A stretch of DNA of 10,609 nt from an uncultured Bacteroidota bacterium (GTDB lineage: Bacteria > Bacteroidota > Ignavibacteria > UBA10030 > UBA8401): contig CALETH010000121.1 of assembly GCA_937920105.1 (NCBI GenBank), forward strand, positions 1 to 10,609. The letters are read 5' to 3'. Shown here piece after piece: positions 1-6,621 of this stretch (positions within the stretch are counted from its first letter, which is position 1; the number at the start of each line of letters is the position of its first letter). The notes beneath the pieces are model-generated. The model had not been told where the DNA came from, did not search any database, and saw only the letters and a program-made list of their open reading frames with translations. The position numbers and the translations under genes are program-made.

Positions 1-432
1 AAAATACCTCAAAAAGCGGCTTACCGAATGATGGTCAAAGCTTGTTACGCTCTGGCATTTCGTATTTATGAAATTCATCGCATTAATGGTTATCAGTTCT
101 TAAGAAACCAGCTTTATTTTAAAAACAGGAACTTAGAAAAAAAATTAAACCATTTATATGATAAAACACTGCCTCAATTAAAAGATTTTATTTCAGAGCC
201 GTTCAAGTTGAGCGACACAGCGACCTATTTAAAAATAACCGAAGAGGTTAAAGAGGTCATTCAATCTTGTTTTCAATATCAGACCAGCGACAACATCAAA
301 GAAGATCATGCTGAAACCGTCACTCAGTTAAAAAGAATGTTAAATGGATTATGGTTTTTATATGATGCTCAAAGATTTAAAAAACTTGCAGAAATTTTAA
401 AAAAATACTTTCCCCATTTTTCCCTATCATAA
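1..432 (+). CDS. Unrecognised protein, C-terminal part only (5' end outside window)
   Basis: The reading frame is open from base 1 to the TAA at 430-432 with no upstream stop, so this is probably the last 143 codons of a longer gene. The first in-window ATG at 28 need not be the real start. I do not recognise the family. The sequence is mostly charged and predicted helical, with no signal peptide, membrane span or obvious catalytic motif. A Lys/Phe-rich tail (KKLAEILKKYFPHFSLS) closes it. Its 5' part looks less AT-rich than most of the window. It is the only plus-strand gene, and its last 64 bases overlap the 3' end of the convergent SUKH-like gene. That it is a gene is likely from its length and lack of stops; its function is unknown. 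Confidence 0.6.
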   Translation, partial: KIPQKAAYRMMVKACYALAFRIYEIHRINGYQFLRNQLYFKNRNLEKKLNHLYDKTLPQLKDFISEPFKLSDTATYLKITEEVKEVIQSCFQYQTSDNIKEDHAETVTQLKRMLNGLWFLYDAQRFKKLAEILKKYFPHFSLS

Positions 433-1097
433 AAATCCAAATATTCACTCATCTGTTTATACCACATATTTTTAGATTTTTGAAAAAAGTATTCTTCTTG
501 TTTTTTTTCTCGATTAAGAGCATACCAAAGCATATTTTCAATATGGGTACGATAAATGAATGCTTCAAATTTTTTTTCCACCATATATAAATGTTGAAAT
601 AAATCATCTTTATCTTTTTTCAGTAATTCAGAAAGTTGAAGGCGGGAGCACAGTACATAACTTTTATTACTATTAGATTCAAAATATAAATACCAAAAAA
701 ATGTATCTTGTTGGTCATTATATATAGTGAAGATATGTCCTTCATGAAAAGACTTTAAATCAATCACATTTGGAATATAACAGCCTGTTGGTGAATTAAA
801 TTGTATAATCTTCTCCCAATTTGGAATATTCATCAAAAAATAAAAATCCAATGGGAATTTTATTTTAAATTTATTTTCAAATTTTCGTATTTCCTTAGCT
901 TTTGCAGTAATTGGAAGGGTCATTTTTTTTATTCTTTTTAATTTAGGAAACCAATAAAATTTTCCTTTTATATGTTTATATATAGGCGGTAAATCACTAT
1001 GTAAATAAGGAAAATAATAAGGATTATCCAACTTGTAGCGGTAATTTTTTAATTCTATACCGTACCATCGTTTACGTAATTTTTCTATAGATAACAT
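369..1097 (-). CDS. SUKH (SMI1/KNR4)-like protein, possible immunity protein
   Basis: A 242-residue soluble protein. Residues about 65-95 (KAKEIRKFENKFKIKFPLDF) fit the opening helix and (L/F)P-x-D-(F/Y) turn of SUKH domains. NDQQDTFFWYLYF at 127-139 resembles the family's aqueous-acidic stretch followed by an aromatic strand. FEAFIYRTHIENMLWYALN at 177-195 resembles the C-terminal helix of bacterial SMI1/KNR4 proteins. Many SUKH proteins are immunity proteins that bind and neutralise toxins of polymorphic or contact-dependent systems in the cytoplasm; no toxin gene is identifiable in the window, so that role is inference. The start lies 14 bp after the acyltransferase stop with no Shine-Dalgarno site, so the two may be co-transcribed. 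The 3' end overlaps the convergent plus-strand gene. The family call rests on remembered pattern only. Confidence 0.6.
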   Translation of the reverse strand: MLSIEKLRKRWYGIELKNYRYKLDNPYYFPYLHSDLPPIYKHIKGKFYWFPKLKRIKKMTLPITAKAKEIRKFENKFKIKFPLDFYFLMNIPNWEKIIQFNSPTGCYIPNVIDLKSFHEGHIFTIYNDQQDTFFWYLYFESNSNKSYVLCSRLQLSELLKKDKDDLFQHLYMVEKKFEAFIYRTHIENMLWYALNREKKQEEYFFQKSKNMWYKQMSEYLDFYDREKWGKYFFKISASFLNL

Positions 1098-1111
1098 TTA
1101 TGGAGATTATA

Positions 1112-2236
1112 TTAATATGAACGTGTGAAAAAATAAAATAAAAATATCATTATCCCTCCCCATTGTAACGCTAAAGAAATTTTTTTGTTTTGCTGTTTTA
1201 AATAATTCCATACATAAGCACACACAGCAATAATTGCAAAGAAAAGAAAAAATATTCCTGTACATTCACTCCACGAAAAATTTTGCCCGTAATAAATTTT
1301 TACCCCTTTATTAACAACCGTTCCATAAATCAAAATAAGATGAAGAATATAAATAAATAGTGATTCTTTACCAATAATTGAGGGTATGTGAAGAGAAATT
1401 TTTATTTTAGGTAAAAAATACAATAATGAAAAAAGTATTATACTTATGCCACCAATGCGAAGAAAAAAAATGCTTGGGTTTGCTTTCCAAATATCGTGAG
1501 GTGGATAGAATGTTACTGGTAGATATAGAAAAATGATTGCGATGAGAATGGCAAGTATTCCAAAAATGAGTGTGTACACTGTAAAGATTTCTTTTTTTTC
1601 AGTTTTTAAAAAAATCCATGCAAAAAAAAATCCGGAAAAAATATAGACCGCATAAGGAAATAATGGAAACCATGAATTTTCTGCATTCAAATATGAGGAA
1701 AACCATAGTGGAAAAAAATTCTTTAACGAAATAGACCAAAGGAATGGTGCAAAAAAAACAATTAAAATAATAAAAATTCCAATAAAACTATTATAGATTT
1801 TTTTTGTTGGAATAAACAGAATAAGTAGTTGAGCGATTAATAATGTAATCGCAATACAATGCAGAACATCAACTTGAAAGAATGCAGCAATTTCTTGTGG
1901 AGAACTTTCTGTTATACTTTTGGAAAAAGAAAAATATGGTAAGTGAAGAGCATATCCGAACAATAGAATCCCACAATAACGAACAATCCGACGTAAAACT
2001 TTTTTGTTGAGTGTACGATGTTCTTCCCATTTTCTTAATGTAGAAAATCCAAAGGCTGCACCAGAAGTAAATAAAAATACCGGTGCAGTAAATCCGTGAA
2101 AGAAATCGTGAATGGTAAAAACGAATGTTTGTTTAAGTGATGGATGGAGAAGTGCTTCTACAATGTGCCCTTCTACCATAAAAAGAATGGCAATAAAACG
2201 AAAAATATCTATAAAGAGATAGCGTTGGTTTTGCAT
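1112..2236 (-). CDS. Multi-spanning membrane acyltransferase, HGSNAT/DUF1624-like
   Basis: A 374-residue integral membrane protein with about 10-11 hydrophobic segments (near residues 8-25, 50-65, 85-101, 121-142, 150-168, 190-210, 220-240, 258-275, 290-308, 326-345, 356-371). The N-terminus RYLFIDIFRFIAILFMVEGH, then HDFFHGFTAPVFLFTSG at 43-59 and FQVDVLHCIAITLL at 120-133, matches the heparan-alpha-glucosaminide N-acetyltransferase catalytic/DUF1624 group: D-x-F-R in helix 1, His24, T-A-P-(V/I)-F-L-F and an L-x-x-I-A-I stretch. Such proteins move acyl groups across the membrane onto sugars or lipids; the substrate here cannot be told. Acyltransferase-3 family is the main alternative. It lies 48 bp after kbl, with a palindromic repeat between them and no Shine-Dalgarno site. 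TAA stop. Confidence 0.75.
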   Translation of the reverse strand: MQNQRYLFIDIFRFIAILFMVEGHIVEALLHPSLKQTFVFTIHDFFHGFTAPVFLFTSGAAFGFSTLRKWEEHRTLNKKVLRRIVRYCGILLFGYALHLPYFSFSKSITESSPQEIAAFFQVDVLHCIAITLLIAQLLILFIPTKKIYNSFIGIFIILIVFFAPFLWSISLKNFFPLWFSSYLNAENSWFPLFPYAVYIFSGFFFAWIFLKTEKKEIFTVYTLIFGILAILIAIIFLYLPVTFYPPHDIWKANPSIFFLRIGGISIILFSLLYFLPKIKISLHIPSIIGKESLFIYILHLILIYGTVVNKGVKIYYGQNFSWSECTGIFFLFFAIIAVCAYVWNYLKQQNKKISLALQWGGIMIFLFYFFTRSY

Positions 2237-2247
2237 GAAGATTAACT

Positions 2248-2276
2248 GTAGGGACAGAACATTGTTCTGTCCCTAC
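2248..2276. repeat. 29-bp near-perfect palindrome, dispersed-repeat-like
   Basis: Two 14-base arms, GTAGGGACAGAACA and TGTTCTGTCCCTAC, are perfect inverted copies around a single central base at 2262. Read as RNA it would form a stem of about 12 bp with a 5-nt loop. It is markedly more GC-rich than its surroundings. It sits in the 48-bp gap between kbl and the acyltransferase. On the transcribed minus strand no U-run follows (AGTTAATC), so a simple intrinsic terminator is unlikely. The TAGGGACAG...CTGTCCCTA form resembles short palindromes dispersed through many bacterial genomes (recalled from general knowledge). It could stabilise the kbl transcript end or lower readthrough into the acyltransferase gene. 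Confidence 0.8.
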
Positions 2277-2284
2277 GGAAGTTA

Positions 2285-3499
2285 TTAAATAATGTTCATT
2301 TTTTTACCAACACTTTCAAAAGCATCTAACGCTTTATCAATATCTTTTTTCGTTAATGCAGCAGAAATTTGTACTCGCAATCGTGCTTCACCTTTTGGAA
2401 CCACGGGAAACCATAAGCCCTTCACATACACTCCCGCTTTTAATAACGCAGCACTCATATTTTGTGCAACAGAGGCTTCTCCTAACATTACGGGAACAAC
2501 GGGATGTTCTCCTTCTATAATAGTGAAACCAAGATTTTTAATTTCTGTGCGAAAGTATTTTGTATTATCATGAAGTTTCTGTACAATAGATTTATCTTTT
2601 GTTAATAAATCAAATGCAGCGATACTTGCACACACTACGGATGGTGGTAATGAATTAGAAAATGTGTACGGACGTGCTTTTTGTCGCAGATATTCTATCA
2701 ACGTTTTATTTCCGCTCACATATCCGCCTAAGGCACCGCCAATTGCTTTTCCTAATGTTCCAGTAATGACATCAATTTTTTTGAGAACGCCAAAATGTTC
2801 CGCAGTTCCTCTTCCTGTTTTTCCCATAACACCAATGGCATGACAATCATCCACAAATAAAATTGCATCATATTTTTTTGCGATTTCTACTAATTGAGCA
2901 ATTGGTGCTAAATCTCCTTCCATACTGAACACACCATCTGTTGCAATAATGCGAAAACGATAATCTTTACTTTTATCTTCTTCTAATAATTGTTGAAGAT
3001 GTTCAAGATTGTTGTGTTTGTAGATTTTTTTATCGGTGGTTTCGGGCTTGCACAAACGCATTCCATCAATAATGCTGGCGTGATTGAGTTGGTCTGTGTA
3101 GATAATATCTTTATAATTTTCGTAACCAAGTTTTTCGTTAGTGAGTGATGGAAAGAATGCGTTGTTGGCTGCAAAGCATGAGGAAAAAAGAATTGTATCT
3201 TCTGTTCCCACAAATTTGGAAATCTTTTTTTCTAGTTCTAAGTGAATTGTTTGCGTTCCACACAAAAATCGCACGGATGCCATTCCATATCCATATTTTT
3301 TTATTCCTTCAATCGCTGCTTTTTTTACTATAGGATGATTGGACATTCCTAAATAATTATTGGATGCGAGCATCACAACATTTTTTCCTTTTACTTTTAC
3401 TACTCCTGCTTGTGCTGTTTCTAATGCTGTTTCGTATTTGTAGGTGTTGGATTGATGGATTCGGGTGAGTTCGTCGGATAAGAGGTTGATGTAGTTCAT
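2285..3499 (-). CDS. kbl: Glycine C-acetyltransferase (2-amino-3-ketobutyrate CoA ligase)
   Basis: A full-length 404-residue PLP-dependent alpha-oxoamine synthase, very similar along its whole length to E. coli Kbl (398 residues). Kbl interconverts 2-amino-3-ketobutyrate plus CoA and glycine plus acetyl-CoA in threonine breakdown, in the cytoplasm. Visible landmarks are NNYLG (47-51), GMASVRFLCGTQ (72-83), His140 in DQLNHASIIDG (ring-stacking His), ATDGVFSMEGD (186-196), VDDCHAIG with Asp217 and His220 at the PLP pyridine, and TGTLGKAIGGALGG with Lys251 as the Schiff-base lysine. RPYTFSNSLPP and FPVVPKGEARLR are also typical of Kbl rather than BioF. The usual partner, threonine 3-dehydrogenase, is not in the window. 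The ATG at 3499 has no Shine-Dalgarno site and follows a probable promoter about 54 nt upstream. Confidence 0.95.
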   Translation of the reverse strand: MNYINLLSDELTRIHQSNTYKYETALETAQAGVVKVKGKNVVMLASNNYLGMSNHPIVKKAAIEGIKKYGYGMASVRFLCGTQTIHLELEKKISKFVGTEDTILFSSCFAANNAFFPSLTNEKLGYENYKDIIYTDQLNHASIIDGMRLCKPETTDKKIYKHNNLEHLQQLLEEDKSKDYRFRIIATDGVFSMEGDLAPIAQLVEIAKKYDAILFVDDCHAIGVMGKTGRGTAEHFGVLKKIDVITGTLGKAIGGALGGYVSGNKTLIEYLRQKARPYTFSNSLPPSVVCASIAAFDLLTKDKSIVQKLHDNTKYFRTEIKNLGFTIIEGEHPVVPVMLGEASVAQNMSAALLKAGVYVKGLWFPVVPKGEARLRVQISAALTKKDIDKALDAFESVGKKMNII

Positions 3500-3553
3500 A
3501 GTGTAAAATTTAAATTGGTGAAAAGTTTATTGTAATATTTATATTATCTTTTG

Positions 3554-3582
3554 CAAAGATAGTAATTTTTTTACTCCACAAT
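3554..3582 (-). promoter_or_regulatory. Probable Bacteroidetes-type promoter for kbl
   Basis: On the minus strand TATCTTTG (3561-3554) matches the Bacteroidetes -7 consensus TAnnTTTG exactly and is followed by C. An ATTG (3582-3579) lies 17 nt upstream, near the place of the -33 TTTG box. The -7 box is about 54 nt before the kbl ATG, and the upstream element overlaps the last codons of the glycosyltransferase gene. TAnnTTTG alone occurs by chance in AT-rich DNA, and other copies lie inside the glycosyltransferase gene. The spacing and position before a 71-bp gap are what support this one. Confidence 0.5.
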
Positions 3583-4839
3583 CATGTGATGTGTTAAAAT
3601 TTTTGCAAGTTCATCAGTAATATTTACTCTATTATATTTATGAATAATTTCAGGTGAAGCACCAACTAATTTTTTTTGCTCATATTCTTCATATAATTTT
3701 ATGATGGTATCAGCAATTTGCCAAATATCACGCGGTTCTGTACAAATTCCATTGGCTTCTTCTATCGTAGAGCGAATAACTCCTTTGGAAACACATCCTA
3801 GTATTTTTTTCCCAACAGCGATGTATTCATAAATTTTTCCAGGTGAACGAATATCATCATTCATTACCATCCACAAAACATCAGAGGCATAAAGATAATT
3901 GATACATTCATGATGTGGAAGATATCCGACAAAATTTACTGCACCATCAACTCCATATTTTTTTGCCATCTTTTGATACTCTTCATTGATTGCCCCAATA
4001 AAACATGCTTCTATTTTTTCTCGTAATGCCGGACGATTTTTAAAAACTATTGCTAATGCTCGAAAAAAATATTCTGGTGTAACATTTTCATAAAATGTTC
4101 CACTATACGTAAATCGCATTTTTTTTGTTGTGGGAAGTTTTTCTTTATTGGAAAGCGAAACATCTGCAGGGTCAAATCCTTGTGTAAGAATATTAATATC
4201 TTTGTGTGTAAGAAATTTATGACGATTCAAAATGGTTTCTTTCACTCGACGTGTGGTCACTATAATGCTATCAGCAGTGCGAAGAACTTTTCGCTCTAAA
4301 CGATAATGTAAATATTTATGTATTGGTGTTGGAAAAAATTTAAATGGATAATCCAACCACGAATCTCGATAATCAAGAATAAGTGGAATATGATATTTTT
4401 TTTTCAATTCCATTCCAACAAGAAAGTCTGTTTGTGGTGGTGCTGTTGCAAAGATACTATCAAATTTTTCTTTTTCTAATAATTCACTTGCTGCTTTTAG
4501 TGCGTATTTTTTCCAACCAATTTTATTATCAGGAATAAATATTGTATCACTAATTTTTCGAAAGAGTTTTTGCTTCCATTGCGATGGTGTTTTAACAATA
4601 TTTCGTTTTCGCAAAAAATGGTTGATATCTTTTGAAGGTGTTCTTACAATAGAGATTTTATTTTGGTCTATCTCTTGTAGTAGTGTTTCATCTTTGGCAA
4701 AATAACCAACATCATCAACGGTAAGAACAGTTGGCTGCCATCCAAACATGGGTAAATATTTTACAAATTTAAGTGTACGTTGAACTCCGCTTAAACCGAG
4801 TGGTGGAAAATAGTATGCAATAACAAGAACTTTTTTCAT
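3571..4839 (-). CDS. GT-B fold glycosyltransferase (group 1/GT4-like)
   Basis: A 422-residue cytoplasmic or membrane-associated sugar transferase. The N-terminal Rossmann half opens with KKVLVIAYYFPPLGLSGVQR, the usual glycine-rich donor/acceptor loop of these enzymes, and continues with LILDYRDSW (153-161) and ADSIIVTT (189-196). The C-terminal half has FTYSGTFYENVTPEYFFRAL (243-262), VNFVGYLPHHECINYLYASD (301-320), and SPGKIYEYIAVGKKILG (332-348), where Glu338 corresponds to the nucleotide-sugar-binding acidic motif. Both GT-B halves are therefore present and the length is normal. The acceptor cannot be predicted; cell-surface polysaccharide or glycolipid synthesis is a guess. The ATG follows the peptidase TAA by 6 bp, so the two are probably translated from one mRNA. 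No Shine-Dalgarno site. Confidence 0.88.
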   Translation of the reverse strand: MKKVLVIAYYFPPLGLSGVQRTLKFVKYLPMFGWQPTVLTVDDVGYFAKDETLLQEIDQNKISIVRTPSKDINHFLRKRNIVKTPSQWKQKLFRKISDTIFIPDNKIGWKKYALKAASELLEKEKFDSIFATAPPQTDFLVGMELKKKYHIPLILDYRDSWLDYPFKFFPTPIHKYLHYRLERKVLRTADSIIVTTRRVKETILNRHKFLTHKDINILTQGFDPADVSLSNKEKLPTTKKMRFTYSGTFYENVTPEYFFRALAIVFKNRPALREKIEACFIGAINEEYQKMAKKYGVDGAVNFVGYLPHHECINYLYASDVLWMVMNDDIRSPGKIYEYIAVGKKILGCVSKGVIRSTIEEANGICTEPRDIWQIADTIIKLYEEYEQKKLVGASPEIIHKYNRVNITDELAKILTHHMIVE

Positions 4840-4845
4840 TTATAA

Positions 4846-5928
4846 TTATATAACTATTAATTCTTTGGGAGATTTTGTCAAATTTTCATATTCATTATCT
4901 TTTACTACAATATTATCTTCTATACGAACTCCAAATTTATTTGGTAAATAAATTCCGGGTTCAATGGTAATTATATTCCCCGCATGAAGAGTATCGGAAC
5001 TTTGCGAAGAAATTTTTGGTGCTTCATGAACCTGCATTCCAAGCCCATGTCCTAATGAATGATTAAAATATTTTCCATATCCTTTTGATGTAATATAATT
5101 ACGTGCAATAGAATCTATTTTTTTTGCTTTCATTCCAGAACGTAATTTTTCTATAGATTTTTTTTGTGCATCAAGGACGATGGAATATATTTTTTTCATT
5201 TCGGCAGAAGGTTTTCCCAAAACAATGGTGCGAGTCATATCACTACAATAACCATTGTACACACATCCAAAATCTAATGTAATAAATTCTCCTTTAGCAA
5301 TTTTTTTGGATGAGGCGCGTCCATGAGGAAATGAACTTCGAATTCCACTTGCAACTATTGGTTCAAATGAATCTCCTTCTGCTCCATACTTTTTATGGAG
5401 ATACGATATTTCGGCAGAAATGTCTAATTCACTTATTCCTTCTTTTATAAGTGTGATAATTTTAGAAAATACTTTATCAGTAATAGAAACTGCCTTAGAA
5501 ATTAAAGCAAGTTCTTTTTCATCTTTTAGAGAAGCAATATTTTCTACAATATCTTCAGTTGGTTTCCAATGAATTTTGGGGAGGGTTTTTGGTAGTTCAA
5601 GATATATGGAATATGAAATGTGATTTTTTTCAAAGCCAACGATTTTACTACTTTGAAGAATTTTTTCTTTTGCTGCTTTTGCAATGAGATTCTTTTTTTC
5701 AATAAATGTTTTATCTGCAACAACTTCTGTTTTAATTTGTTCTGTATAACGTCCATCTGTAAGAAAAAAAGTTTTCTCTTTTGTTATGATAGCAAGTCCA
5801 TTTGAACCAGAATATCCGGTAAGATAGCAAAGATGTGGTGAAAACGATGTGATAAAAGCATCAAGTTTTTGTGATGCGATTTTTTTACGGAATTGGGTTA
5901 TTCTGTTTTTGTAATCAAACATTATCAT
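4846..5928 (-). CDS. Xaa-Pro peptidase, M24B family
   Basis: A 360-residue cytoplasmic metallopeptidase of the aminopeptidase P/prolidase type, which cleaves the bond before proline in peptides. The N-terminal creatinase-like domain is residues about 8-130. The pita-bread catalytic domain is about 138-355, with all five metal ligands visible: Asp219 (TLDFG), Asp230 (SDMTRT), His294 (LGHGLGMQVHE), Glu323 (TIEPGIY) and Glu337 (VRIEDN). The auxiliary histidines His202 (PHGR) and His301 are also present. The start is ATG 5928 or the in-frame ATG at 5922. The first ATG overlaps the terminal TAA of the shifted rhuM remnant frame (TAATG). No strong Shine-Dalgarno site precedes it. Full length and intact; substrate preference between aminopeptidase P and prolidase is not decidable. 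Confidence 0.92.
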   Translation of the reverse strand: MIMFDYKNRITQFRKKIASQKLDAFITSFSPHLCYLTGYSGSNGLAIITKEKTFFLTDGRYTEQIKTEVVADKTFIEKKNLIAKAAKEKILQSSKIVGFEKNHISYSIYLELPKTLPKIHWKPTEDIVENIASLKDEKELALISKAVSITDKVFSKIITLIKEGISELDISAEISYLHKKYGAEGDSFEPIVASGIRSSFPHGRASSKKIAKGEFITLDFGCVYNGYCSDMTRTIVLGKPSAEMKKIYSIVLDAQKKSIEKLRSGMKAKKIDSIARNYITSKGYGKYFNHSLGHGLGMQVHEAPKISSQSSDTLHAGNIITIEPGIYLPNKFGVRIEDNIVVKDNEYENLTKSPKELIVI

Positions 5929-6238
5929 TATTTTTTCTTACCTTTAATTTTTACTCTAAATCCGATTGCTAAAATCATTTCTAAACTATAAAAAGCAACT
6001 TGATAATTTTTTCCATCGAAGCAGTTATTAAGTAATCCTTAATAACTGAATTTTTGCTTAACTCCTTTTCTTTCAATATGTTAGATATATGCATATTGAT
6101 GTTTGGTACGGAGGTGGCAAAAAGTTCTGCTAATTGATTTTGATTCATCCACACAGAACCATCTTTTGCATACAAATCAATAATAATCTATACTACCGAA
6201 GATGGAAAATCATCTATTTGGGATTCTTGTTGCATCAT
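5928..6238 (-). pseudogene. rhuM-like (virulence RhuM family) pseudogene, N-terminal remnant
   Basis: A broken and shortened copy of a RhuM family gene; intact members are roughly 300 or more residues, while only about 100 codons remain. The best preserved block reads SVWMNQNQLAELF, then PNINMHISNILKEKELSKNS and VIKDYLITAS (6175 to about 6018), the N-terminal DNA-binding-like part of the family. Three lesions are visible. First, from the natural start ATGATG at 6238 the frame hits TAG after 16 codons, caused by a small inverted segment (6183-6214). Second, one base is missing near 6017/6018: beyond it the next frame continues the family text as DGKNYQVAFYSLEMILAIGF RVK. Third, that frame ends after KIKGKK at TAA 5930-5928, so most of the C-terminal part is gone. 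The ATG at 6238 lies 12 bp after the upstream membrane-protein gene. RhuM function is poorly known. Confidence 0.85.
6179..6218. other. Micro-inversion inside the rhuM remnant
   Basis: A 32-base core (6183-6214) is flanked by inverted AATA (6179-6182) and TATT (6215-6218). Read as it stands on the minus strand it encodes DDFPSSVV and a TAG stop. Replaced by its reverse complement, the frame from ATG 6238 runs unbroken as MMQQESQ, then IIIYTTEDGKSSIDLYAK, then DGSVWMNQNQ, joining the conserved block in frame. The recovered text is the typical RhuM N-terminus. Exact end points are ambiguous by 4 bases because of the flanking inverted AATA/TATT. A template switch across a short hairpin during replication is the simplest origin. 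Confidence 0.8.
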
Positions 6239-6250
6239 TACTAAAAATTA

Positions 6251-6619
6251 TTACTTTTTCTTTCTATAAAAATACATAAATAACTGAATAGAGAGTAAAA
6301 TTGTAAAAACACCAAAAAATAAAGAAGTCATTAATGTTGCAATTCCACCAACCCAATTATGGATAAAAATATAACGTCCTCTTGTTACAAAATGTAAAGG
6401 TTCATCAAAAAAGATTATTGTCAAAATTCCTAATCCACAAAAAAATAAAAAAGAAGTTATACTAAGAATCATATGTATCCACGGTGAATCAACATTTACT
6501 CCATCAAATCTAATTTCTTTCCATATATTAAAAACAATGTATTTTATCAGTTTATATGATATTGGTAAAAGAATACATAACCAAAAAATATCACTATATG
6601 ATAGCCAATTAAATATCAT
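6251..6619 (-). CDS. Small three-helix membrane protein, unknown function
   Basis: A 122-residue hydrophobic protein that I do not recognise. Three membrane spans are likely, at residues about 11-31, 49-71 and 90-117, and it ends in a positively charged YRKKK tail. A polar loop at 33-47 (KEIRFDGVNVDSPW) and another at 72-89 containing RGRYIFIHNW separate them. By the positive-inside rule the C-terminal tail is probably cytoplasmic. There is no signal peptide, cysteine pair or catalytic motif. The ATG follows the guaB stop by only 2 bp (TAAAAATG), so its translation is probably coupled to guaB. The rhuM remnant follows 12 bp downstream. Close spacing and unbroken hydrophobic patterning support a real gene. 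Confidence 0.7.
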   Translation of the reverse strand: MIFNWLSYSDIFWLCILLPISYKLIKYIVFNIWKEIRFDGVNVDSPWIHMILSITSFLFFCGLGILTIIFFDEPLHFVTRGRYIFIHNWVGGIATLMTSLFFGVFTILLSIQLFMYFYRKKK

Positions 6620-6621
6620 TT

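Noticed and set aside
2248..2276. Palindrome as an intrinsic terminator of kbl
   Set aside because: No run of U follows the stem on the minus strand, and on the plus strand only CGGAAG follows.
4449..4456. Second CAAAGATA (TATCTTTG on the minus strand)
   Set aside because: It lies in the middle of the glycosyltransferase coding region; such matches are expected by chance in AT-rich DNA.
5981..6175. A genuine 64-residue protein starting at TTG 6175
   Set aside because: The frame is only the middle of the rhuM remnant; family text continues upstream after correcting the inversion and downstream after correcting the frameshift.
6179..6218. Site-specific invertible phase switch
   Set aside because: Flanking repeats are only 4 bases, no recombinase gene is in view, and the gene is also frameshifted and truncated, so switching would not restore it.
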